Assembly: GCA_040223695.1 (NCBI GenBank)
Contig: JAVKFU010000015.1
Location: 568,692 to 632,691, forward strand
Length of the DNA: 64,000 bases
Direction of reading: 5' to 3'
DNA from: Deltaproteobacteria bacterium
GTDB lineage: Bacteria; Desulfobacterota_D; UBA1144; Nemesobacterales; UBA2774
The first letter of the stretch is position 1. Every line of letters begins with the position of its first letter. Shown piece by piece: positions 1 to 8,412 of this stretch. The notes under the pieces were generated by a model. The model did no database searches and was not told the origin of the DNA. It saw only the letters and a list, made by a program, of their open reading frames with translations. The position numbers were made by a program, and so were the translations under genes.

Positions 1-1194
1 ATTGTTCTAGCAAAATCTAATATGGTACAGAACGATTTGGATATCATACCACAATATCTTTCATCCGAGAATACAAAAATAGCCGATTTTGCTCGGGGAT
101 ATGTTTTTGGATGCCTCAGGAGAAAGAATAGAGATAATTGGGAGTGGGTTGAGAGGCTACCCATCAACCAGTGGACACCTGAACAAGCAGGTAAGTTTCT
201 GATTTCTCTTCAGCGATTTGATAGAAAAACATGGGATATCATATCCGAACTTAGCCCAGAAGTAAGCGATTACTATTGGAGTCACGTTAGCGAATTTTGC
301 CGAGAAGCCAAAAAAGAGAATGTGGAATATGCTGTCTCTAAGCTAATTGAACATAAACGACCTAACCAAGCTATTGATGTCATAAATATGGCGTTATTTA
401 AGAAATGTGAATTAGATTCATCCCTTATAATGGAAACTCTCGCCCATCTGCAGCAAGGTATTTCAGGTCACTTGGGGTTTGAGATTCAAGAACTGTTCAA
501 GAAGTTACAATCTGATCCAGACATCGATGTGCAGAGATTAGCAAGATTAGAATGGAGGTATCTTAATCTCCTTGATGGGCGAGATGTATTTCCAAAGACT
601 TTGCAGAACTCTTTACAAACTGAACCCGGATTTTTCGCATTCATTCTTTCTAAGATTTACCGTTCCCGTAACGAACAAACAGATTTAGGTGAACCGCCGA
701 CTGAAGAACAAAGTGCAATAGCTACTAACGCATACACCTTGCTGTACAACTGGAAAACATTGCCAGGAACCCTTGACAATAATACTATTAACGAACATGA
801 ACTTGTTGATTGGGTAAAGAAAGCCCGCGAAATATGTAACGAAACGGGTCATATAGAGGTATGTGATGTTCAAATTGGTGAACTGTTCGCACATGCCCCT
901 GAAGAATGTGACGGCAGTTGGCCGTGTATTCCAGTAAGGAATATTATTGAGGAAATTGCAAGCGAAGAACTCGAAGAAGGTTTTGAGATAGGTATAGTCA
1001 ATAAAAGAGGTACAGTATGGCGTTCGTTAATTGAGGGAGGAGAAAAGGAAAGAGACCTCGCTAAAAAATACCATGATTACGCAGAAATCTGTGAAATCAA
1101 ATGGCCGAGAACTGCAGCAACTCTTAGAGCTGTAGCCAAGAGCTACGAAGCAGATGCACATAGAGAGGATGAACGAGCTAAAGAGAGACTCTGA
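1..1194 (+). CDS. Unrecognised protein, 5'-truncated by window edge
   Basis: The reading frame is open from the first base: seven sense codons precede the first ATG at 22, so the gene most likely begins outside the window and only its last ~397 residues are visible. The visible part is acidic, mostly helical in appearance, with no signal peptide or membrane segment. The C-terminal ~65 residues (from about the motif NKRGTVWRS through GGEKERDLAKKY to SYEADAHREDERAKERL) look like a conserved end domain; I have the impression that similar tails occur on large uncharacterised proteins, but I cannot name the family. Base composition is AT-rich compared with the housekeeping genes further right, as in the other genes of the first 4 kb. 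Function unknown. Confidence 0.6.
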   Translation: MVLAKSNMVQNDLDIIPQYLSSENTKIADFARGYVFGCLRRKNRDNWEWVERLPINQWTPEQAGKFLISLQRFDRKTWDIISELSPEVSDYYWSHVSEFCREAKKENVEYAVSKLIEHKRPNQAIDVINMALFKKCELDSSLIMETLAHLQQGISGHLGFEIQELFKKLQSDPDIDVQRLARLEWRYLNLLDGRDVFPKTLQNSLQTEPGFFAFILSKIYRSRNEQTDLGEPPTEEQSAIATNAYTLLYNWKTLPGTLDNNTINEHELVDWVKKAREICNETGHIEVCDVQIGELFAHAPEECDGSWPCIPVRNIIEEIASEELEEGFEIGIVNKRGTVWRSLIEGGEKERDLAKKYHDYAEICEIKWPRTAATLRAVAKSYEADAHREDERAKERL

Positions 1195-1446
1195 ATCAAA
1201 TTAAGAGTTACAAAATTAATATACGCAAATCACACAACTATCTGCTAACCTTTTTTATAAAGAAATTTTAGCATTGTTAAATATATTTTTGTCCATAATA
1301 GCAGCCATAAACCGCCTCAGGACTCTAGAGGTCGAGCAGAAGCGTTGACATCGCAGAACCCTCTCCGAACTTTCAACTTATTCTGAATTGACTAGTCTTC
1401 TTTTATCTCTTCCCCTCCGAATAGAATAAATAGAGATCACATTTTT

Positions 1447-1488
1447 ATCTCCTCCCCCCTTGAGGGGGAGGATTAAGGTTGGGGGGGT
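1447..1488 (+). repeat. Dispersed palindromic repeat, copy 1
   Basis: CCTCCCCC (1451-1458) and GGGGGAGG (1464-1471) form a perfect 8-bp stem with a 5-base loop, followed by GATTAAGGTTGGGGG. A second copy in inverted orientation lies at about 63891-63930. The form (a C-rich/G-rich hairpin followed by AAGGTGGGGG) is that of an interspersed intergenic repeat rather than of a gene-specific terminator. Confidence 0.6.
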
Positions 1489-1573
1489 ATGACTGTTAAA
1501 AAAAGAGCGGAAGTGTAGCCCTCCCCTTCTGTCAATCTCGGTTTAAATCGGTACAAAGCAAGTTGGAGTCAAA

Positions 1574-1598
1574 TAAAAAAAGGGAGCCGAAGCTCCCA
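1574..1598 (-). terminator. Rho-independent terminator with UUCG loop
   Basis: Read on the minus strand: GGGAGC, loop TTCG, GCTCCC, then seven T and TATTT. The stem is perfect and lies about 85 bp past the stop codon of the minus-strand gene at 1681-2034, which it should terminate. Confidence 0.8.
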
Positions 1599-1680
1599 CC
1601 ATAGTTTGTGTATAACTTTTATTCAGTATCTTTTAAGCGCTTACTTTCTTTCTTCTTTCCGCTGACACTTCTGCCTGTAC

Positions 1681-2034
1681 TTATCGTTGACAGCCGACTT
1701 CGTTCGTAGCACGTAAGACATATACAACTCGGTTATTTGAAACTTGATCCGACGTTTCTATTTCAAGCAAAACGTTATGTAGTGACTGCAAACAAGTAAC
1801 ACACGGACTGTCAACATCGCATTGTCCCTCTGCTGGTAAGCTAATGGAGTTCAAGCAGTTACCAGCTACTTCGGCTAGTACTACGTCATATGTTGGAGCT
1901 TGACCTTTTACCTTCTGTTCACATAGTACTACAGCTGTGTCGTTCTCTGCGGCTTTAGCCACTAAGGTGAGAACAGTTAGTTGTGAGATTATTAAACTTG
2001 CAAATAAAATTGACGTTACAATCTTACTTATCAT
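1681..2034 (-). CDS. Small secreted Cys-containing protein, unknown
   Basis: 117 residues. An N-terminal Sec-type signal peptide (charged MISK, hydrophobic core to about residue 28, likely cleavage after AKA) predicts export. The mature part has six cysteines, including a CVTC pair, spread over ~85 residues, compatible with disulfides in the periplasm. The start is well supported: AAAGGAGGT lies 6 bases upstream of ATG. A strong terminator follows (1574-1598), so it is a single-gene transcript. I do not recognise the family. It shares with the genes at 2350 and 3039 the pattern of small exported Cys proteins in an AT-rich, IS-scarred region. Confidence 0.65.
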   Translation of the reverse strand: MISKIVTSILFASLIISQLTVLTLVAKAAENDTAVVLCEQKVKGQAPTYDVVLAEVAGNCLNSISLPAEGQCDVDSPCVTCLQSLHNVLLEIETSDQVSNNRVVYVLRATNEVGCQR

Positions 2035-2099
2035 AATAGAACCTCCTTTGATTTATTAATTAACTCTAGATGTCATTATCAAGTACTGTACCCTTATTG

Positions 2100-2262
2100 T
2101 CAAGCCGCATATAAATGTGAATCATGATTACTGTAATACTCTTCTTCTACCTGACCTAGCGTACAGTATCCAAGTATAGAGTGAAGGTAATTTCGGTTGT
2201 AATATGAACCTACTTATTCACTTTATGACTGAGCTCTCTGTTACTCTTCCCGAAGCTCCCTA
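2100..2262 (-). pseudogene. Decayed IS3-type transposase 3' end (inverted copy)
   Basis: The minus strand reads, after one internal stop and one frameshift, ELSHKVNK / SYYNRNYLHSILGY / EEEYY, ending AA-stop at 2100-2102. This parallels the fragment at 2559-2831 on the plus strand (ELSHELDKWVVYYNGRYLHSAHGY, ending AA-stop). It is thus a second, more decayed and diverged copy of the same transposase C-terminus in opposite orientation. No catalytic Asp region remains. Confidence 0.75.
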
Positions 2263-2349
2263 TTGTTTGTAAGCAAGGTAATAAGTGACGAAACCAGCTT
2301 TGTAAGATAGGCTTAAATTATTCAAAAGAGGTATGAGGAGGAGAAGAAA

Positions 2350-2556
2350 ATGAAAAAATATTTAGTAATATCGAGCTTCATTTTTTGTCTCACCGCTGGG
2401 ATAGCAATCTCTCAGGAAAATAAGAGCGAAGAAGCACCTCAGCAATCGGAGTCCGTAACCGATCAACCTGAAAGCGAAAAAGATTGTAAAAAAGTATGCG
2501 TCAAAAGGGACGGGTACGGAATGTGCACCGAGTTTGAAGAGCGTTGCGAGGAATAA
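2350..2556 (+). CDS. Small exported protein with Cys tail, unknown
   Basis: 68 residues: signal peptide (MKKYLVISSFIFCLTAGIAIS), a Ser/Glu/Gln-rich linker, and a short tail with four cysteines (DCKKVCVKR, MCTEF, RCEE). A GGAGGAG Shine-Dalgarno sits just upstream of ATG. The gene is bracketed by two inverted transposase remnants, and its stop codon almost touches the start of homology of the downstream remnant, so it may be passenger DNA of an old element. No family recognised. Confidence 0.6.
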   Translation: MKKYLVISSFIFCLTAGIAISQENKSEEAPQQSESVTDQPESEKDCKKVCVKRDGYGMCTEFEERCEE

Positions 2557-2558
2557 CG

Positions 2559-2831
2559 AACTTTATGAAAGCCTGTTCCGCTACTGAAGTAGAGCAAGTA
2601 TTTACAAGCTATAACAACCCTGAGGGGAATGCGGATACAGAGAGAATGATAAGAATGATGAAGGAGGAGCATTTTTGGCTAAGTGAGTGGGGGAATGAAA
2701 GAGAGCTTAGTCATGAACTCGATAAGTGGGTTGTTTATTACAACGGGAGATACCTTCATTCGGCACATGGATACAGGACACCGATACAGGCGGAAAATGA
2801 ATATTACACTTTACATACAAACGCTGCTTAA
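2559..2831 (+). pseudogene. IS3-family transposase C-terminal fragment (rve)
   Basis: About 90 codons matching the end of an IS3-type integrase-core transposase: EQVFTSYNNPEGNADTERM, KEEHFWLSEW, YNGRYLHSAHGYRTP. The Glu of the DDE triad (in the TERMIR segment) is present, but everything upstream, including both catalytic Asp residues, is missing. The homology starts right behind the stop of the gene at 2350-2556 and the fragment cannot encode an active enzyme. No intact terminal repeats were recognised. Confidence 0.85.
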
Positions 2832-3038
2832 CATCAACAGTTTTACCTGACTTGTAATGAACCATTCTTACGGTTTAGACTCTCGGGGTAATAAATCTAT
2901 GACAGACTAAAGTATTAAAGAGCATAAAATATATTGGACCCGAGTTCTGAAGCATATTAATACTTATGTAATATGGCATGTTTTCTTTAATTATACTATA
3001 ATCGCTTTAAGACCATTAACTTTGAGGAGGGGTTAGCA

Positions 3039-3746
3039 ATGCACAAATTAGAGGGTTCCAATTGTAAAATCATCAGCCTAAGAAATATGTGCTGTCTTTT
3101 TACATTATTAATCGTATCTCTTCTTGTACTGGGATTGATAAGCACAACTGTATCAGCCAATACAATAGGTTATTCATTTAATCCCGAAGAAGTATTCCCA
3201 CCAGGGACACTTCCACCGAATCTGGCGCAATATGAACAAGATTTAGATACGATACGCCGAATAAATAATAAAATCTCTAAAGCAGGTCTTGAATATGATA
3301 GAGTCAAGAATACCAACAGGAACAGAGCCGCAGAGTTGCACGACTATATAAATAAGCTAAAGCAGAGACGACAGCAGATTAGAAGTCAGATGCCTAGGCA
3401 GCTGCAACCTACACCTGTGGAGCTTTACGGAGCAGCACAGGAAGAATTTGACAGAGACAAAGCTATCAATTGGCTCAGAGAGGACCCTAATAGAGCTGGA
3501 ATGACATATTACATGTGGTTAAAAGACGGCAAATGGCAAGGAGGTCAAAACAAACCTACAGATGGTTATGACCCGATCGTACCAATTGGTGGTGGTATTA
3601 CAGGCGGCGGGGGTGGAACTGGGGGTGGAAGTAGTCTTCCTCCATGTATGTGCAGAGACTCTGCTGGTCGGGGATTCCGTCCAGCTTTAGGTCTTGACTG
3701 CGCCTCTGCGACCTCTGATGCAATGAGAGACTATAACTGCAGATAA
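3039..3746 (+). CDS. Exported coiled-coil/Gly-rich protein, unknown
   Basis: 235 residues. Start supported by GAGGAGGGG shortly upstream of ATG. A long positively charged N-region precedes a hydrophobic segment (about 18-40, ending TTVSA), fitting a signal peptide or anchor. Then comes a charged, probably coiled-coil region (about 60-120, rich in R, K, Q, E), a segment with two Trp (YYMWLKDGKWQGGQ), a glycine-rich linker (about 190-200) and a Cys-containing tail (PPCMCRDSAG, LDCAS, NCR-end). No family recognised. Monocistronic: a hairpin follows the stop. Confidence 0.65.
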   Translation: MHKLEGSNCKIISLRNMCCLFTLLIVSLLVLGLISTTVSANTIGYSFNPEEVFPPGTLPPNLAQYEQDLDTIRRINNKISKAGLEYDRVKNTNRNRAAELHDYINKLKQRRQQIRSQMPRQLQPTPVELYGAAQEEFDRDKAINWLREDPNRAGMTYYMWLKDGKWQGGQNKPTDGYDPIVPIGGGITGGGGGTGGGSSLPPCMCRDSAGRGFRPALGLDCASATSDAMRDYNCR

Positions 3747-3753
3747 AATCGGA

Positions 3754-3796
3754 CATAAGAAGAGGGCAGGTGAGAATCTCCGGCCCTCTTCTTATG
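3754..3796 (+). terminator. Long hairpin after the gene ending at 3746
   Basis: A perfect 14-bp inverted repeat, CATAAGAAGAGGGC (3754-3767) and GCCCTCTTCTTATG (3783-3796), separated by 15 bases. No long T-run follows, so it may work as a 3'-end stabiliser or a weak terminator. Confidence 0.6.
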
Positions 3797-3895
3797 CAAA
3801 GTTGAAATTTATTGTCTTTCTGACAATCAATTAAATTAATTCTACTAGCTTTATGATCACGAAATGAATTCAGACTAACGAATAACAAAAACTCG

Positions 3896-3936
3896 TTCAT
3901 CCTGAGCGCACACATCGTGTGCAGTCGAAGGGTGGA
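3896..3936 (+). repeat. Interspersed repeat with nested hairpin
   Basis: TTCATCCTGAGCG, then GCACAC-ATC-GTGTGC (a 6-bp hairpin), then CAGTCGAAGGGTGG. The TTCATCCTGAGC ... GTCGAAGGGTG form is a widely seen intergenic repeat type in bacterial genomes. Only one clear copy lies in this window. The surrounding 3797-4145 shows no gene. Confidence 0.45.
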
Positions 3937-4145
3937 ACGGGTTTAAGATAATTATTCATATACTATATATAACAAATAGATAGTATATATCTTTAGGTTC
4001 ATCCTGTCTCCAGCAACCCTGTAATAGTCCCTGCCGTTCCAAACGAGGATATTGGTGAACTCTTGAGGTACTATCAGACTACTATCGGGGCACAGTGATT
4101 CACCCCCACGCTGCTCCACGCCTGAATCGACTGAGCTAAAGGAAA

Positions 4146-5084
4146 CTATCCGCCGTAAGCGTCGGCGGTGATCTTCATCACCTCTACATTGCCCTGTTTT
4201 CCCGCAGGGCTCGGCACTATGATGGGAAGATCGACCCCGGCTTCCCTGTACGCCTCAAGCCTCTCCCGGCACCTCTCGGGAGGGCCTATGAGAGCCACGG
4301 AGTCAAGCATCTCGTCCGTGAACACATCGGCGGGGTTCTCGCCCGCTTTTACCTTATCGATAGCGTCGCCGTACCCGTTGTTTATCATGAGCCTCTGGTA
4401 AAACGGGAAGTTCAGATACGGGGAGAAACCGCGTTTACCCGCTTTCCTGGCGAGCTCCAGGTCATCCGATACGACAGAGGGTATTCCGAGCGTGATGTCT
4501 ATCTCGGAAGGATCTCGTCCGGCGCTCTTCGCGCCCTCGGCGACGTATCCCCTCAATTCTTTTATGTACTCGGGCGTCGACATGTAGGGCATAAGACCGT
4601 CGGCAACTTCTCCGGCGAGTGTTGCGGCGCCTTTTGTAAGCCCGGCGATGTATACCGGCACCTTGGGCTGCTCACGCTTGAGTGTGAGCTGAGGAGCGGT
4701 CCCGTCCATAAAGGCTTTGACGGACTTAACATAATCCCTCATGCTCTCGACAGGGTCGCCCATGTCGATTTCATAGCGGTCGTTTACGGGCTTGTGGCTT
4801 ACGCCGAGACCGAGAACCATCCTGCCGCCCGTTATCTCCTGAATCGTAAGCGAAGTGGCCGCGGCCATTACCGCCTGGCGCATATATATGTTGGTAATCC
4901 ATGTGCCGACCTTGATTTTTGAGGTAGCCTCGGCGAATACCTGCGCATTCGAGAGGGCGTTAAACGGGGGCACCTCGGGTGAGAATATCCCTTCAAAACC
5001 CGCATCCTCGGCGGTTTTAGCGAGAGCGCGCAGGTCCTCTACGCTGCATCCCCAAACGGGTGATATGGTTGCGATCCTCGGCAT
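4146..5084 (-). CDS. LLM-class (luciferase-like) flavin-dependent oxidoreductase
   Basis: 312 residues from ATG at 5084, chosen because AAGGAG lies just upstream and because the upstream in-frame codons lack family resemblance. The sequence follows the bacterial luciferase-like TIM barrel: start PRIATISPVW, the segment GGRMVLGLGVSHKP, VPVYIAGLTKGAATLAGEVADGL, then GPPERCRERLEAYREAGVD near the end. Members of this family use FMN or coenzyme F420 to oxidise small organic substrates in the cytosol; the F420 type (methylene-H4MPT reductase-like) is suggested by the overall pattern, but cofactor and substrate cannot be read from the sequence. It is followed on the same strand by nothing; the radical SAM gene lies 37 bp upstream, so the two are probably co-transcribed. 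Confidence 0.85.
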   Translation of the reverse strand: MPRIATISPVWGCSVEDLRALAKTAEDAGFEGIFSPEVPPFNALSNAQVFAEATSKIKVGTWITNIYMRQAVMAAATSLTIQEITGGRMVLGLGVSHKPVNDRYEIDMGDPVESMRDYVKSVKAFMDGTAPQLTLKREQPKVPVYIAGLTKGAATLAGEVADGLMPYMSTPEYIKELRGYVAEGAKSAGRDPSEIDITLGIPSVVSDDLELARKAGKRGFSPYLNFPFYQRLMINNGYGDAIDKVKAGENPADVFTDEMLDSVALIGPPERCRERLEAYREAGVDLPIIVPSPAGKQGNVEVMKITADAYGG

Positions 5085-5121
5085 AATAATTCTCCTTATT
5101 AAACGAATTTTAGAAACTGTT

Positions 5122-6018
5122 TCAATACTGATTAATAACGTCCCGGTAGTAATCCGGGCGAAGAAGGGATTCATCCCCGCTGTTGAGCACGGTCCTTATC
5201 TGCAGGAGCACTTCTTCCTTGTCCTTCGGGAATTTAGCCTTTATAGGCAGGTAGTTAGAAATATGGTTCGAGAAGAAATAACCGTCCGTAAGCTCCGTGT
5301 TGTCCACGAGCACCTCAAGCTCCTTTATCATCTGGAACTTTCCGGGCAGCTCGAATTCCCCCCGCTTCCACTCCTCGTAGAGGGGCGCTCCCGGACGCAG
5401 CTGAAGTGATAGAGCGCCTACGTATTCCGGGTCGCAGCCGGTGAGAAGCTTCCCCGTGGCCTCCGCATGCTCGAGGCTCCTTCCAACTCCCCCCATACCC
5501 AGAAGCACCATAGCGGAGTTCATAATCCCCGCTTCCTTGAGCATCCCGGACGCCTTTACCGTCTCCTCGTGGTTTGCGCCTTTTTTGATTCTCTCGAGAA
5601 CTACATCGTCCCCGCTTTCAAAGCCTATATACACCATATCAAGACCGAGGGCTTTCAGCTCCTTAAGATTATCTACCCCTTTCCGGAGAATATCCCCCAC
5701 GTTCGCGTACATCCTGACCCGATCGAGACGCGGGCACTTTTCACGCAGGTATCCCATTATCTCCACAAGCTTTTTCTGCGATAGAACCAGCGCGTTTCCA
5801 TCGGCGATAAATACCCGTCCGGTTATCTCACCGTTTTCGTTAGCGGCGTCTATGATCGACTTAATTTCGTCCATAGGACGGACGCGGAACTTCTGCTCCT
5901 CCTTCCTGTACATAGCGCAGTAGGTGCACTGGTTGTGGGAGCAGCCGATAGTGGCCTGAAGGATAAAACTCTTCCCCTCGCTGGGGGGTCTGAAGTAAGG
6001 TGTTATGTACTCTATCAC
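5122..6018 (-). CDS. Radical SAM protein
   Basis: 298 residues. The iron-sulfur motif is C26-x4-C31-x2-C34 (GCSHNQCTYC), typical of an uncharacterised radical SAM branch related to HemN/Elp3-type proteins. It is followed by RVFIADGNALVL and YIGFESGDDVVLERIKKG, conserved elements of the partial TIM barrel. The enzyme should cleave S-adenosylmethionine to a deoxyadenosyl radical; its substrate is unknown. No B12 domain and no extra C-terminal cluster is visible. It precedes the LLM oxidoreductase by 37 bp on the same strand, suggesting a shared transcript. Confidence 0.85.
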   Translation of the reverse strand: MIEYITPYFRPPSEGKSFILQATIGCSHNQCTYCAMYRKEEQKFRVRPMDEIKSIIDAANENGEITGRVFIADGNALVLSQKKLVEIMGYLREKCPRLDRVRMYANVGDILRKGVDNLKELKALGLDMVYIGFESGDDVVLERIKKGANHEETVKASGMLKEAGIMNSAMVLLGMGGVGRSLEHAEATGKLLTGCDPEYVGALSLQLRPGAPLYEEWKRGEFELPGKFQMIKELEVLVDNTELTDGYFFSNHISNYLPIKAKFPKDKEEVLLQIRTVLNSGDESLLRPDYYRDVINQY

Positions 6019-6104
6019 ATTATTAAACTAACAAATATAAAGATATTTTCAAGTTGACGGCGGCCGCTTTACAAAAGCGGATTTGCCGTTATAATTCTGC
6101 GGTC

Positions 6105-6266
6105 ATGAGTGAGAAAGAGAACAATAACGAGAGGAACGAGCTTCGGGAGATGTTCGAATTGAACGAGCGCGAGAAGGAAGGCGGCATATATATCGGCGGA
6201 GTAGTAGTACTGATAGCGCTTATCGTCATACTTGCCTCGCTTACACATGTTGTTCTTCATCCCTGA
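6105..6266 (+). CDS. Small single-pass membrane protein, hypothetical
   Basis: 53 residues from ATG at 6105: a charged N-terminus (MSEKENNNERNEL) and one transmembrane helix (about 27-48, YIGGVVVLIALIVILASL). The ribosome-binding site is weak, so translation is uncertain. It is convergent with the gene ending at 6271, and its stop codon lies in the loop of the hairpin at 6255-6281. Confidence 0.4.
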   Translation: MSEKENNNERNELREMFELNEREKEGGIYIGGVVVLIALIVILASLTHVVLHP

Positions 6267-6281
6267 GCGTCTAGGATGAAG
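6255..6281. terminator. Bidirectional hairpin between convergent genes
   Basis: CTTCATCC (6255-6262) and GGATGAAG (6274-6281) form a perfect 8-bp stem around an 11-base loop that contains the stop codon of the plus-strand gene and lies next to the stop of the minus-strand gene. Confidence 0.45.
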
Positions 6282-6765
6282 ACACCCACCTGATAAAAAG
6301 GGGAACAATCTCGCGGGGTTCTATACGCCCTCCCGAATTGTCCCTGTATTCGATTCCATCCGTACCCACGGAAAATCCGGTTTTGATAAGCTGAATTGCC
6401 GGTGATAGTTTCCCGCCATCCGTTTTCCTCTGTTTTCCTATAACGGTTATAAGGGCGGGATCCTCGTCGAAAATTATTACAATCCTGAAAGGCGATACGA
6501 TCGAAAAACCGCCCCGTCTGCCGGGTATATCGAGGAAAAGGTCGAGGAATTCCGGAGAAAGCTTGTGTATGGAGAGCCTTATCCCCTGAGACTCACGGTT
6601 AAATATGCGCACACCTTCTTCCGAAATTTTGAAGAACCGGTCCAATACCGTCACGAATTCCCTATCCGATTCTCCGGCTGGCAGGGAGCCTTGAGAATCC
6701 TCCCCTTTTCCTGCACCCATACTTCTTGCTATTTTTTTTATCTCATCGGAAAAATTATCGGTCAT
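6271..6765 (-). CDS. Hypothetical protein coupled to the FAD oxidoreductase
   Basis: 164 residues from the ATG at 6765 (MTDNFSDEIKKIARSMG), which overlaps the last 11 bases of the upstream oxidoreductase gene and therefore looks translationally coupled. The predicted cytosolic protein has an acidic/charged N-terminal 50 residues and a beta-rich remainder (LSPEFLDLFLDIPGRRGGF, FRIVIIFDEDPALITVIG) ending in REIVPLFIRWVSSS. I do not recognise the family. Its coupling suggests it serves or regulates the oxidoreductase. Confidence 0.6.
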   Translation of the reverse strand: MTDNFSDEIKKIARSMGAGKGEDSQGSLPAGESDREFVTVLDRFFKISEEGVRIFNRESQGIRLSIHKLSPEFLDLFLDIPGRRGGFSIVSPFRIVIIFDEDPALITVIGKQRKTDGGKLSPAIQLIKTGFSVGTDGIEYRDNSGGRIEPREIVPLFIRWVSSS

Positions 6766-8029
6766 CCTTACTCCACTGCCCTTCTTTCCCTTTAATTTTA
6801 TCAAGAAGCGCGCCCAGATCGGTATCAGGGGCACATAGCTTTTCCTTAAAGCCGTGAGTTCCGTCTCCACTCATCCCGACCAGCTCCTTTATCACGCGGA
6901 TATCCTTGCCGCCCGGCTTTATAAGAAGCGCTCCCGCGAGACGCCCGCCCCTGAATGAGAAACAAACGCGGGGGTCATCGTTATCCCTTCGCACACAAAA
7001 CTCTTCGCCGCCATCGGGCGCTCCGATAAACATGAGAGGAGTCCCGAAAATCTCGGTATCGTAACCGGTCACCTGCGCATATTCGACCTTCGCGCCCGCC
7101 ATGTTCCTTCCGGCTGCCCTCCCCTGCTGAAGGGCGTTCTCTATATGTCCCGTCAGGTGCCTGTATCCGAGGATTATGTCTTCAAATTCGGCTACGTCGC
7201 CCGCGGCGTAAACGCCTTCCACATTGGTTTCAAGATATTCGTTCACTATTATTCCCCGCCCGGTTTCTATTCCGGCGCCTTCGAGGTATCCGATGTTGAG
7301 CGTGAGGCCGATACCTGCGCAGAACATATCCGCTTTAAACATATTCCCATCTTCCGTGACAACCCACTCGGCGAGCCCGTCCCTTCCGCGAAACTCCGTG
7401 ACCTTCTGACGCGGGTATATTTCAACTCCGTTCTCAAGCATGAGCTCCGTGAGATATAGGCCCGCTTCTTCGGGTATCAGGCTCTGAAAAATATAATTCT
7501 CCATCATGAGGAGCTTTACGGCGAGACCGAGCTCCCTCAGCGCGACGGCGAGCTCAACCCCGATGAAGCTGCCTCCTATGACGACCGCCTCATGCGCGCT
7601 TCCCGAGGCCGACCTTATTATCCTGGCATCGTCGAGGGTTCTCAGATAGTAGATTCTTCTCAGGTCCGCTCCCGGCACCCGGAACCTGAAAGGCGAGCCG
7701 CCTGTGCATATGAGCAGCTTTTCGTAAGATACCTGTTCGTCGTCCTCAAGCGTTACGATCTTTTTGTCCGTATCGAGAGCCGCCGCCCCGTTACCGCCCA
7801 TAAAACGTGCATTATTACTTTCGTAAAAATCCTCTTTTACAAGATAGAGCTTTTCCTCGGGGTAACGTCCCTGTATGTATCCCTTTGAGAGCATGGGAAG
7901 AAAATAAGCCCTCCTGGGCTCCTTACCTACTATTAATATCCGCCCTTCTTTGTCCTCCTGCCTTATGCCTCTCACCGCCCAGCTTCCCGCGGGACCCGCC
8001 CCCAATATCAGGTAATCGGTTTTAATCAT
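6755..8029 (-). CDS. FAD/NAD(P)-dependent oxidoreductase (rubredoxin/NirB-reductase fold)
   Basis: 424 residues. The FAD-binding Rossmann motif is at the N-terminus (LILGAGPAGSWA), a second dinucleotide motif lies at about 150-160 (VVIGGSFIGVELA), and the conserved FAD-contact segment VEGVYAAGDVAE follows near 272. The order is that of class III pyridine nucleotide-disulfide reductases such as rubredoxin or ferredoxin reductase and the NirB N-terminal half. No redox-active CxxxxC disulfide is present, so it should pass electrons between NAD(P)H and a partner protein. The last ~55 residues (from about KELVGMSGDG) resemble no domain I know. The downstream gene overlaps its stop, indicating an operon. 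Confidence 0.85.
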   Translation of the reverse strand: MIKTDYLILGAGPAGSWAVRGIRQEDKEGRILIVGKEPRRAYFLPMLSKGYIQGRYPEEKLYLVKEDFYESNNARFMGGNGAAALDTDKKIVTLEDDEQVSYEKLLICTGGSPFRFRVPGADLRRIYYLRTLDDARIIRSASGSAHEAVVIGGSFIGVELAVALRELGLAVKLLMMENYIFQSLIPEEAGLYLTELMLENGVEIYPRQKVTEFRGRDGLAEWVVTEDGNMFKADMFCAGIGLTLNIGYLEGAGIETGRGIIVNEYLETNVEGVYAAGDVAEFEDIILGYRHLTGHIENALQQGRAAGRNMAGAKVEYAQVTGYDTEIFGTPLMFIGAPDGGEEFCVRRDNDDPRVCFSFRGGRLAGALLIKPGGKDIRVIKELVGMSGDGTHGFKEKLCAPDTDLGALLDKIKGKEGQWSKDDR

Positions 8030-8205
8030 CGAGACAAATTATAACCTAGAAGACGGGGGGTAAAACAATAGTGAAACCAGCGGTCAATATAATCCGAACG
8101 AGGAGATATAAAAGCAAATATAATGATACGGAAGCCGGATATTTCAAATTAGTTATACGAAGACGGGAATGATATGTTAGTATAAAAATACGGGGGTAGA
8201 TAACC

Positions 8206-8412
8206 ATGGCAAAAGAAACGAAGAAAATCACACTCGATATAGATTCGGGAAAATGTGAATCGCTGGAGAAGATAGCCGGAGCCTACGGAAAGAACCTGAG
8301 CATGATAATAAACGAAGCGATAGACAATTACATAAAAGACCACAAATGGCAGGCGAGCGAAACCCGTGAAAAAGCCGAAGAGGCGGAAGAGGGCGATTTC
8401 GCCACCGACTAA
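8206..8412 (+). CDS. Small ribbon-helix-helix-like protein
   Basis: 68 residues. The N-terminal strand KKITLDID, followed by two helices (KCESLEKIAGAYGKNLSMII NE-type pattern ending in INEAIDNYIKDH), matches a CopG/ribbon-helix-helix DNA-binding fold; the tail is acidic. GGGGG lies upstream of ATG. Such proteins act as antitoxins or small repressors, but no toxin gene is adjacent, so function is open. Confidence 0.6.
   Translation: MAKETKKITLDIDSGKCESLEKIAGAYGKNLSMIINEAIDNYIKDHKWQASETREKAEEAEEGDFATD

Larger units (their letters stand above)
1195..1680. other. Intergenic, repeat and terminator only
   Basis: No credible gene. It contains a palindromic dispersed repeat (around 1447-1488) and the terminator of the minus-strand gene that ends at 1681. 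The rest is AT-rich spacer. Confidence 0.6.

Noticed and set aside
5441..5923. 160-codon frame opposite the radical SAM gene
   Set aside because: Antisense shadow; Ser/Arg-rich composition, and the opposite strand encodes a clear radical SAM protein.
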